This document shows, piece by piece, positions 6,510-11,576 of a stretch of DNA of 11,576 nt. The first letter of the stretch is position 1. Each line of letters opens with the position of its first letter. Below the pieces are notes generated by a model. It searched no databases. It was given only the letters and a program-made list of their open reading frames with translations, and was not told where the DNA came from. The stretch covers positions 1-11,576 of the forward strand of contig JAFGJS010000159.1 of NCBI GenBank assembly GCA_016928995.1, read 5' to 3'. Position numbers and translations under genes: made by a program. This DNA comes from Candidatus Sumerlaeota bacterium. Lineage in GTDB: Bacteria; Sumerlaeota; Sumerlaeia; JAFGJS01.

Positions 6510-7352
6510 ATGTCTCGAGATTTACGAAAAACCACGTTCGTCCTGTTGCTCGCGATTCTATTATCGGCGCCATGGGCCGTGGCTCAGAAGGATGCGAAGA
6601 AAAAAGGGGCTGCCGCGAAGACGGCGGCCGATACGGAGCAGACGACAGAGACCGAGGCCGTCGAGGGCGCCGCGATCGTTGGTTTGGATGATGAGACGGC
6701 GGAGGACGATATTCCGACGTCTTTGATCTATATGCTGCCGAATCAGCCGTTGCTGATGGAAATGATCGGTCCGCGCCCCAAGTTCGTTTATAATGATCAT
6801 GGCAAGGAAGACCCGATGCTGATCCCGTGGGTTTATGCGGAGTACAAGGCGAAGGAGCTGCTTGCCGTGGCGGACGCTCTCTGGAAAGAGCGGGGTAAAG
6901 ATCCGGCGAAATGGGAGCTGGCCATTCAGAAGCTGGAAGAGGTGATCGCTCAATACAGCGAGACGGAGGTGGCGCAGAAAAACCGTGAGACCCTCGCGAA
7001 GTGGAAGGAGCTTTACGCCAAGACGTTTCCCAAGAATATTAATCAGGGAGTTACCACCGAAGGCGGCGGGCAAACTCGCCGGCCTTTCCCGCCCTGGGTT
7101 AAACAGAAGTTCTCCAGTATTTACATCGGGGATGATGTGAGCCGGATCTGCATTGACTCTCAGTTCTATAAACCCGGCGATAGGGTCATCGGCACGGGCG
7201 TGCGGACCGCCGGCGGCGATGATTACTCGGTGACGGTGGTGGATATCAAGAGCGACGAGGGGATGGATTACGCGGTGTTCCGCTATCTGGGGGATCTTTA
7301 TTATTACGGAATGAACGGTGCTCCTGTGCCCGGCTTGCCCAATCCGGAGTGA
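6510..7352 (+). CDS. pilP: Exported PilP-like pilus assembly protein
   Basis: It lies exactly where pilP normally sits, between pilO and pilQ. A signal peptide (TTFVLLLAILLSAPWAVA, cleavage near 25) leads to a disordered Lys/Ala/Glu/Thr-rich segment (~26-68). YNDHGKEDPMLIPWV at 94-108 resembles the 'YDPxGRRDPF' segment of PilP, which contacts PilN and PilO. A helical stretch (~110-172) with tetratricopeptide-like spacing follows. The C-terminal beta-rich domain (~203-266: IYIGDDVSRICIDSQFYKPG, ending DYAVFRYLGDLYYYG) fits the beta-sandwich that binds PilQ. There is no lipobox Cys, and at 280 residues it is longer than classical PilP (~175). The start at 6510 has AAGGAG six bases upstream and begins at the signal peptide; an in-frame upstream start at 6456 would overlap pilO. 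The symbol depends on synteny plus weak motifs. Confidence 0.75.
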   Translation: MSRDLRKTTFVLLLAILLSAPWAVAQKDAKKKGAAAKTAADTEQTTETEAVEGAAIVGLDDETAEDDIPTSLIYMLPNQPLLMEMIGPRPKFVYNDHGKEDPMLIPWVYAEYKAKELLAVADALWKERGKDPAKWELAIQKLEEVIAQYSETEVAQKNRETLAKWKELYAKTFPKNINQGVTTEGGGQTRRPFPPWVKQKFSSIYIGDDVSRICIDSQFYKPGDRVIGTGVRTAGGDDYSVTVVDIKSDEGMDYAVFRYLGDLYYYGMNGAPVPGLPNPE

Positions 7353-7521
7353 TCCGGGGGCGTCTTTCGCCGTCGCGGATGCATGATAATAGTGAAGAAA
7401 AATGCCTTACGGCTGCGATTTGATGAAATAAATTGTTGCAATAACAGCATTCTCATGTTTAAGAATAGGCCTAAACTATTGATGTGCTGATATTCCGTTG
7501 GACAAGGAAAGGAACCGAATT

Positions 7522-9156
7522 ATGCGAATTGCACACCGTACAGCGACAATGCTGACCGCACTGATGACGCTGCTCTTGCTGACCGCTCCGCCGGCGCCGG
7601 CTCAGTCGATGGACGAGATCGGCGAGACGATGGAGGAGATGGAGTTGGAGAGCTCGACGTCGATGGATGAAGCTTACATCCCTCCCACCAGCGGACAGGT
7701 CGGTTTAGCGGGCACGGGGATCGCCCAGTTGGATCAGGAGACGATTCAGAAGCTGCAAAAGCGGGTTAATCTGAATTTCAAGGATGAGGATCTGCAAAAC
7801 GTGGTTCGGATCATCGCCGAGGACACGGGTTTGAACATTGTGCTTTCCGCGAAGGACGTGAAGGGCAAGATCACGCTGAAGCTGAACGATGTTCCGGTCG
7901 GCACGGCGCTGGAGGCGATTTTACGCACGCATAATCTTTCCATGATCCGCGAGCGCGGCGGCATCGTGCGTGTGCTGCCCCTTTCCAAGGTCATCGGAGA
8001 CTCGCAGGTTGAGTTGCGCGTGATTGAGATTCCGATCAACTGGGTGCAGGCCTCGCGCGTGGCGGCGGCGTTGCAGCCTTTCCTGACCACTGAAGGGCAG
8101 GTGCAGGCGTATCAGGAGACGAACCTGCTGATCATTCAGGACACGCAGGTGAAGATTGACGAGTTGCGTGAGATCGTGTCGAAAATGGATCGTCCGGAAA
8201 AGCAGGTGCAGATCGAGGCGCGGCTGGTGGAGATGTCCGTGAGCGCAAGCCGCAGCCAGGGCATCCGTTGGGATTTAATCACCAGGGATGATGATTCGCT
8301 GCCTCTATCTAAGATTGTCCAGGGTTATGAAGACACTGATGAAGACGGTGATTTCTGGAATTATCTCGCGAGACCGAGCGGCACCATTCAAGAAGGCAGC
8401 GCTCGTACGTTGGGCGAGGATTATCTTTTCGAAGTTGACTCGTTGGAAGTTTACCTGCCTGGCTCGCAAACCCCGGCAGCCCTTTGGTCTATCACTAAGG
8501 ACATGCATATTCTCGGACAGGATTTTGATATCACGGCCGCGATCGATTTATTAGAAGATCGCAATATGGCCAAAACGCTAGCGAATCCGAAGGTCACAAC
8601 ATTGAATAATGTGCCGGCGCGGGTGAATATGGTCCGCCGGATTCCGTATCTGGAAGTAGCGCAAAGCTCGGGCGGGCAAAATAATCAGACCTACGAATAC
8701 GAGGATGTCGGCGTGGAGTTGATCGTGACACCGCGTGTGACGGAGATGATCGAAGGCGAACACTATGTGCAGATGAACATTCGTCCGGTGCAGAATATTT
8801 TCATCAGCCAGGAAGGGACGAATCGTCCGACGGTTGATTTGCGGGAATCGGAAACCAACGTGATCGTGAAGGACGAGGAGACGGCGATGATTCTCGGTCT
8901 GCGTCAGCAGCAATTCTCGGAGACGCGGACAGCGGTGCCGTGGTTCAACCGCGCGCCAGTGATTGGGTGGTTCTTCAAGAGCAAATCGTACAACAACGAC
9001 AAGAACGACCTGGTGGCTTTCGTGACGCCGCATGTGATCAAGAATCCGGAGCTTTCGGACGAGTTGAAGATGCGTTATGACGAGATCGATGAAAATTGGG
9101 ATCTGCCGGATTATTTCTTTGACGACGTGAAGTGGGATGAGCCGCACGATAGATAA
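7522..9156 (+). CDS. pilQ: Type IV pilus secretin PilQ
   Basis: PilQ forms the outer-membrane ring through which the pilus passes. 544 residues: signal peptide (1-~28, ending APAQS), an acidic low-complexity linker (30-70), an N0/secretin-TonB-like domain (83-153: VNLNFKDEDLQNVVRIIAED ... GGIVRVLP), an N1 domain (162-225), then the secretin core. Core signatures are KQVQIEARLVEMS at 227-239, YEDVGVELIVTPRV at 393-406, TNVIVKDEETAMILGL at 445-460, VPWFNRAPVIGWFF at 472-485 and VAFVTPHVI at 498-506. No AMIN domains are present, so it is shorter than proteobacterial PilQ. Residues ~252-325 are a variable, acidic segment within the core. The ATG at 7522 has an AAGGAAAGGA ribosome binding site; a TTG at 7498 lacks one. 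The 169-base gap after the pilP-like gene could hold its own promoter. Confidence 0.96.
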   Translation: MRIAHRTATMLTALMTLLLLTAPPAPAQSMDEIGETMEEMELESSTSMDEAYIPPTSGQVGLAGTGIAQLDQETIQKLQKRVNLNFKDEDLQNVVRIIAEDTGLNIVLSAKDVKGKITLKLNDVPVGTALEAILRTHNLSMIRERGGIVRVLPLSKVIGDSQVELRVIEIPINWVQASRVAAALQPFLTTEGQVQAYQETNLLIIQDTQVKIDELREIVSKMDRPEKQVQIEARLVEMSVSASRSQGIRWDLITRDDDSLPLSKIVQGYEDTDEDGDFWNYLARPSGTIQEGSARTLGEDYLFEVDSLEVYLPGSQTPAALWSITKDMHILGQDFDITAAIDLLEDRNMAKTLANPKVTTLNNVPARVNMVRRIPYLEVAQSSGGQNNQTYEYEDVGVELIVTPRVTEMIEGEHYVQMNIRPVQNIFISQEGTNRPTVDLRESETNVIVKDEETAMILGLRQQQFSETRTAVPWFNRAPVIGWFFKSKSYNNDKNDLVAFVTPHVIKNPELSDELKMRYDEIDENWDLPDYFFDDVKWDEPHDR

Positions 9157-9180
9157 GCATTGAGCGAAATCAGCGGGAAC

Positions 9181-9213
9181 GGGGCGGGAGACGCATATAA
9201 TCTCGCCCCTTTT
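9181..9213 (+). terminator. Intrinsic terminator of the pil cluster
   Basis: GGGGCG (9181-9186) pairs with CGCCCC (9204-9209). AGA (9189-9191) pairs with TCT (9201-9203), leaving a two-base GG bulge and a nine-base loop. The stem is followed directly by TTTT (9210-9213). It starts 24 bases after the pilQ stop codon, so transcription of the cluster probably ends here and the next small gene is transcribed separately. Confidence 0.75.
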
Positions 9214-9307
9214 CCATATCCGCGATGTTACGCGTGGAAGTTTTCGGGTTTCGAAATTGGTTTTCGATTCAAATCTTGATTCATCACACCCAAAGGAGAG
9301 GGATGCC

Positions 9308-9610
9308 ATGCAAGACAATCGTATGACGAACATTCTGCTCGTGATTTTGATCGCGTTGGCGGCGCTGGCTGTGCTGCGGCCGAATCTCGACGGGGCTACG
9401 CCGGCCCAGGCTCAGTCGCCGGGCGAGAGGGCGTTGGCTTCCGCGACGCTGGAGGTGGCTTCGGCGAATAAGGAAATCGCCGCGGCGATCGTGAAGCTGG
9501 CTGACAGCGTCGAGAGCGCCGGCGATGCGATCGCTAACAGTATTTCTTCGGCGGCGGAGACGGAAGCCGCGGCTGAAGCGCCGGCGGAGTCTGCGGACGA
9601 GGCTGAATAA
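9308..9610 (+). CDS. Small Ala-rich membrane-anchored or exported protein of unknown function
   Basis: 100 residues. A short polar N-terminus (MQDNRMT) is followed by a strongly hydrophobic segment at ~8-23 (NILLVILIALAALAVL). This is either a membrane anchor or a signal sequence with a possible cleavage site at AQA (33-35). The mature part (~38-80) is an amphipathic, Ala/Ser/Glu-rich helix, and the C-terminus is acidic (AAAEAPAESADEAE). I do not recognise a family. The start at 9308 is supported by AAAGGAG nine bases upstream; an in-frame TTG at 9257 has none. It follows the pilus terminator, so it is probably an independent unit. A structural envelope role would fit its composition, but this is a guess. 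Confidence 0.72.
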   Translation: MQDNRMTNILLVILIALAALAVLRPNLDGATPAQAQSPGERALASATLEVASANKEIAAAIVKLADSVESAGDAIANSISSAAETEAAAEAPAESADEAE

Positions 9611-9702
9611 GATCCTCCGGTACACGCTTTGAGCAGCGGCAGATCCGATGTGTTCTTTTTTGCGTTGCGTGGCGCGGCGCAGGGCAAGCTGCTGGTGGCA
9701 TC

Positions 9703-9732
9703 TTGACACGGCGGTGATTACCGGGCATTAAT
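9703..9732 (+). promoter_or_regulatory. Sigma70-like promoter in gene-free DNA
   Basis: A perfect TTGACA (9703-9708) is followed after 18 bases by ATTAAT (9727-9732, four of six consensus bases). No plus-strand gene lies downstream; the hairpin at 9758 begins only 25 bases after the -10. It could drive a very short RNA or be a chance match. Confidence 0.4.
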
Positions 9733-9757
9733 GTAAAGAAGCCTTGTGAAAAAATAG

Positions 9758-9790
9758 CGGCGGGAGAGGCGATGGCCTTTCCCGCCGTTT
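9758..9790. terminator. Strong hairpin, probable bidirectional terminator
   Basis: A 13-bp stem (9758-9770 with 9775-9787, one G-T wobble) closes a GATG loop. On the plus strand TTT follows. On the minus strand the hairpin is followed by CTATTTTTTCAC, a better U tract (complement of 9746-9757). It could end the HAD transcript coming from the right, about 300 bases after its stop codon, and also stop rightward transcription from the small gene at 9308 or from the promoter at 9703. Confidence 0.75.
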
Positions 9791-9834
9791 GCCGTTGAGA
9801 AACGATCAATAACGCATCTCGAAAGTTATTGCCG

Positions 9835-9900
9835 AATAGAACGTCTCTCAAGAGTTCTTGCCGCATCCCGGGAATGTGGCACAGCCGCCCTCGGCTGTGA
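9835..9900 (+). repeat. Left copy of a repeat flanking the HAD gene
   Basis: These bases align with the reverse complement of 11187-11266. Shared blocks are ATAGAACG, TCTTGCCGCATCCC, ATGTGGCACAGCC and GCCCTCGGCTGTGA. The end forms a hairpin from CACAGCC and GGCTGTG. Just upstream, 9816-9834 (TCTCGAAAG..TTGCCG) looks like a further degenerate partial copy of the same unit. Confidence 0.7.
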
Positions 9901-9912
9901 CCGCTGACCAAT

Positions 9913-9950
9913 GCGCAAAAACTTGCGGGAACCGCTGTAGACAGTTCCGC
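9913..9950. repeat. Small imperfect hairpins between two repeat elements
   Basis: CGCAA..TTGCG can pair around a four-base AAAC loop. An adjacent GCGGGAAC can pair with GTTCCGC with one bulged base. No T tract follows. This is probably part of the same repeat mosaic. No coding signal is apparent. Confidence 0.3.
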
Positions 9951-9973
9951 ATTATAGATCAACTTTTTGTTGC

Positions 9974-10044
9974 AGGGTGGGGCCTTGGCCCACCATCTTG
10001 TCTTGATTCGATTGCGGCCGAAATGGTGGGCCAAGGCCCACCCT
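9974..10044. repeat. BIME-like pair of inverted palindromic units
   Basis: The arm at 9974-9996 is complementary to the arm at 10023-10044 over 22 bases with one extra G. Each arm is itself a palindrome: GGTGGGCC, AA, GGCCCACC in the right arm. Two self-complementary units in opposite orientation with a 26-base spacer are the form of bacterial interspersed mosaic elements built from REP units. No transposase that might mobilise them is in the window. Confidence 0.75.
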
Positions 10045-10083
10045 ACAAAAGTGGTCATATTTTGCGGATCAGTCGATAGTCCG

Positions 10084-11085
10084 CTAAAATAGAATTTCTA
10101 GAATTTCTTCGAAATTTTGGCAGAAATGCGTGCAGAGCGGTTGGGTTCCGCTTTCGGCGATATTGCCTCCGGCGAAGCCGATGGGCGCAAAGCCAGCCAG
10201 GCGGATCGAGCAGATTCCGGCGCCGCTGTCTTCGATTCCCACGACATGATGACGGGCTTCGAAGGGTATGCCGAGGCCGACGCGTCCGGTTTCGGCGTAA
10301 AGCCAGGGATGGGGCTTGGGGGAAAGTTCGCCGAGGGTGCCGGGCGGCTCGCCCTTGCGCATGGGATGGCCCGCGGTGATGATCGCATCGTAAAAGTCCT
10401 TGGGATCGCCCATGTTCAACGTGCGGAAGGCGGCGACGATCTCCGGCCAGGCTTTTTCATAAAGTCCGGATGTGACGAGTCCGATTTTGACGTTGCGCGA
10501 CTTGAGCTCCTCCAAAAATGGGCGAAGTCCGGGCGCAGGTGTGAAAGCACCGGCCTGGCCGCGGCCTTCGAGGATTTCCTTCATTTCCCGGCGGGTATGT
10601 TCGAAGTAAAACGTTCGCGCCTGCTCGACGGTGCATTGCGGGGCGTATTTTGCGATGCAATGCTGCAGGTGCTCCGAGACGCTGTGCCCGGAGACATAGG
10701 GCAGATCGGATTCATCGAGCTCGAAACGGGGATTTTTAAGCAGGCTGGCCGTGGTCTGCTGGATGATCCAGATCCAAAATTGCTCGCTACGCACACTGGT
10801 GCCGTCGAGGTCCATCAGCACGGCCTGGACCGGCGGCTCGATCCGCACGGGATGCACGGGGTAATAGGCGGGATAGCCCATGACGGACCGGACCAGGGCG
10901 ATGCAATGATCCGCGAAAATGATGAATTCCACTTTACCATCGCCGGTGGCGAGAATCGCCTGCACGCCGTTTTCACCGGCGGCGAAGCGTCCGCCGGCGC
11001 AACGCTCCAGCGATTTCAGCCCCTGTGCGGCTGCGGCGGAGATTCCCAGCCCCGGCAGTTCATCCGGCAAATTCATGGATGTCAT
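10084..11085 (-). CDS. HAD-superfamily phosphatase/phosphomutase with N-terminal extension
   Basis: 333 residues. The HAD motifs are clear: motif I DLDGT at 92-96 (nucleophile D92, acid/base D94), motif II LVTSG at 203-207, motif III K257 in SPKPHP, and motif IV GIEDSGAG at 283-290 (acidic residues E285 and D286). A helical cap lies between motifs I and II (~100-185), as in the beta-phosphoglucomutase and phosphoglycolate phosphatase group. The DLDGT nucleophile, the PGLRPFLEEL segment and the PKP block fit that group, but the substrate cannot be read from sequence. The first ~85 residues (MTSMNLPDELPGLGIS ... EFIIFADHCIALVRSV) precede the HAD core and look like a separate small domain that I do not recognise. 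Starts at 11085 or 11076 are both possible; AAGGGAG favours 11085. The gene stands alone. Confidence 0.88.
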   Translation of the reverse strand: MTSMNLPDELPGLGISAAAAQGLKSLERCAGGRFAAGENGVQAILATGDGKVEFIIFADHCIALVRSVMGYPAYYPVHPVRIEPPVQAVLMDLDGTSVRSEQFWIWIIQQTTASLLKNPRFELDESDLPYVSGHSVSEHLQHCIAKYAPQCTVEQARTFYFEHTRREMKEILEGRGQAGAFTPAPGLRPFLEELKSRNVKIGLVTSGLYEKAWPEIVAAFRTLNMGDPKDFYDAIITAGHPMRKGEPPGTLGELSPKPHPWLYAETGRVGLGIPFEARHHVVGIEDSGAGICSIRLAGFAPIGFAGGNIAESGTQPLCTHFCQNFEEILEILF

Positions 11086-11148
11086 GAATCCCAGCGCTCC
11101 CTTCTGGACATGCGCGTCTTGCGGACATTTCGCCGCGCTGCGCGCTTA

Positions 11149-11167
11149 GAACGTTTCACGAACGTTT
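11149..11167. promoter_or_regulatory. Paired GAACGTTT words upstream of the HAD gene
   Basis: GAACGTTT occurs at 11149-11156 and 11160-11167, each containing the palindrome AACGTT, with centres 11 bp apart (one helical turn). They lie 64-82 bases upstream of the HAD start. A TATATT hexamer on the minus strand (11182-11177) could be a -10, but I see no good -35. A possible operator; weak evidence. Confidence 0.25.
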
Positions 11168-11186
11168 TGCGGAATGAATATAGATT

Positions 11187-11266
11187 CACAGCCGAGGGCG
11201 GCTGTGCCACATCGGCTGTGCCACATCTTAGGGATGCGGCAAGATCTTTCGAGAATCGTTCTATCT
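11187..11266 (-). repeat. Right (inverted) copy of the HAD-flanking repeat
   Basis: The reverse complement matches 9835-9900 over most of its length. This copy has a perfect tandem duplication of CGGCTGTGCCACAT (11199-11212 and 11213-11226) that the left copy lacks. With the left copy it forms a pair of inverted repeats about 1.3 kb apart that enclose the HAD gene. Confidence 0.7.
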
Positions 11267-11304
11267 CAAGCGAGTTTGAAATATTGCTGTTGATATGTGT
11301 TTCG

Positions 11305-11346
11305 TCAAAGAAAATGAGCCGGCCTGCTTCGGCGAGCAGACCGGCT
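11305..11346 (-). terminator. Candidate minus-strand terminator hairpin
   Basis: 11317-11327 and 11336-11346 form an 11-bp stem around an 8-base loop. On the plus strand one position is a C/A mismatch. On the minus strand it becomes a G-U wobble, so the RNA hairpin is continuous only in that direction. The minus strand then reads CTCATTTTCTTTG. It would end a leftward transcript arriving from beyond 11346, whose gene is not visible here. Confidence 0.45.
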
Positions 11347-11480
11347 AGACCGGATCTTGATGTGATGACAGATGATGAAGATGCCGATTCCGATCAGATC
11401 TTCGTTGTGAATCATCGTCAAATCTGGAAAGAAGCTTAAGTGTATTAATGACTGATGTTACGCAGGGGCCTGTTCTTTGG
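11347..11480. other. Gene-free stretch
   Basis: No reading frame here has a convincing start, ribosome binding site or recognisable product. A 36-codon minus-strand frame (start near 11417, MIHNEDLIGIGIFIICHHIK..) ends inside the terminator-like hairpin. A plus-strand frame ending at 11439 is the tail of a long antisense shadow of the HAD gene. I call neither. Confidence 0.4.
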
Positions 11481-11483
11481 AGT

Positions 11484-11575
11484 GCGCAGGCCATGCCTGC
11501 GCCTTGAACAAACGGAGTTTTGCCGGTAATACGGCGGAATTTTGCCATCTTTTAAGGCGGCGGCATGGCCGCCGC
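11484..11575. repeat. Two palindromic hairpins in inverted orientation at the window end
   Basis: GCGCAGGC, CAT, GCCTGCGC (11484-11502) and GCGGCGGC, ATG, GCCGCCGC (11557-11575) are both perfect 8-bp stems with 3-base loops. Their cores, GGCCATGCC and GGCATGGCC, are reverse complements, so the two units face opposite ways like a REP pair. The 54 bases between them contain no gene. The element may continue beyond the window. Confidence 0.65.
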
Positions 11576-11576
11576 A

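Noticed and set aside
5552-6535. Minus-strand open frame of 327 codons across pilN and pilO
   Set aside because: Antisense to two genes with clear pilus motifs and membrane topology. The His/Arg/Gln/Leu-rich product is a typical shadow.
7436-7465. TTGCAA ... TAAGAA as a pilQ promoter
   Set aside because: Only four and three consensus bases at 18-base spacing, which is too weak to call. The 169-base gap still leaves an internal promoter possible.
10117-11439. Plus-strand open frame of 440 codons opposite the HAD gene
   Set aside because: The minus strand carries all four HAD motifs. The plus frame lacks any recognisable feature and runs through two repeat elements.
11345-11548. Minus-strand open frame of 67 codons near the window end
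   Set aside because: Most of it is translated from the palindromic repeat at 11484-11575. It has no ribosome binding site and no domain.
1-11576. Search for CRISPR arrays, tRNA, rRNA, insertion sequences and defence genes
   Set aside because: No regularly spaced direct repeats, no tRNA-like or rRNA-like stretch and no transposase, nuclease-helicase or toxin-antitoxin pair could be recognised. The repeats are short palindromes and not CRISPR units.

Overview
The window is chromosomal DNA of moderately high GC from a diderm (Gram-negative-type) bacterium. The outer-membrane secretin PilQ, the inner-membrane platform proteins PilM, PilN and PilO and an exported PilP-like protein show this. Nothing fixes the phylum. 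The secreted right-handed beta-helix protein with a dockerin-like calcium loop, and the many short palindromic repeats in every gap, resemble uncultivated lineages around the Planctomycetota, Hydrogenedentota, Sumerlaeota and Omnitrophota. That placement is an inference only.

Layout. Positions 1-324 are a gene-free mosaic of short hairpin and AT-rich repeats. At 325-1365 (minus) lies the C-terminal part of a secreted beta-helix protein. Its N-terminal side is lost: the matching reading frame continues upstream in another phase across an A7 tract (1353-1359) and runs into a palindromic repeat at 1468-1531. mutL (1627-3516, minus) is complete and has the endonuclease motifs. A 286-bp divergent intergenic region (3517-3802) separates it from a rightward type IV pilus cluster: pilM (3803), pilN (5003), pilO (5924), a pilP-like gene (6510) and pilQ (7522-9156), closed by an intrinsic terminator at 9181-9213. 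A small alanine-rich membrane-anchored or exported protein follows (9308-9610). Positions 9611-10083 hold a promoter-like element, a strong bidirectional hairpin terminator and two families of palindromic repeats. A HAD-superfamily phosphatase or phosphomutase (10084-11085, minus) comes next. The last 491 bases hold repeats and hairpins and no convincing gene.

How the genes work together. PilM (cytoplasmic actin-like protein), PilN and PilO (inner-membrane proteins with a coiled coil and a periplasmic domain), the PilP-like link protein and PilQ (outer-membrane secretin) form the alignment complex through which a type IV pilus passes the envelope. The motor ATPases (PilB, PilT), PilC, PilD and pilins are not in the window. 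MutL (mismatch repair), the HAD enzyme and the beta-helix protein have no evident functional tie to the pilus genes.

I see no defence system, CRISPR array, transposase, tRNA or rRNA. The least ordinary material is non-coding: paired inverted palindromic units in the style of BIMEs (paired REP elements), an inverted copy of one repeat on each side of the HAD gene, and a very short promoter-to-terminator unit at 9703-9790 that could make an RNA of about 50 nt.
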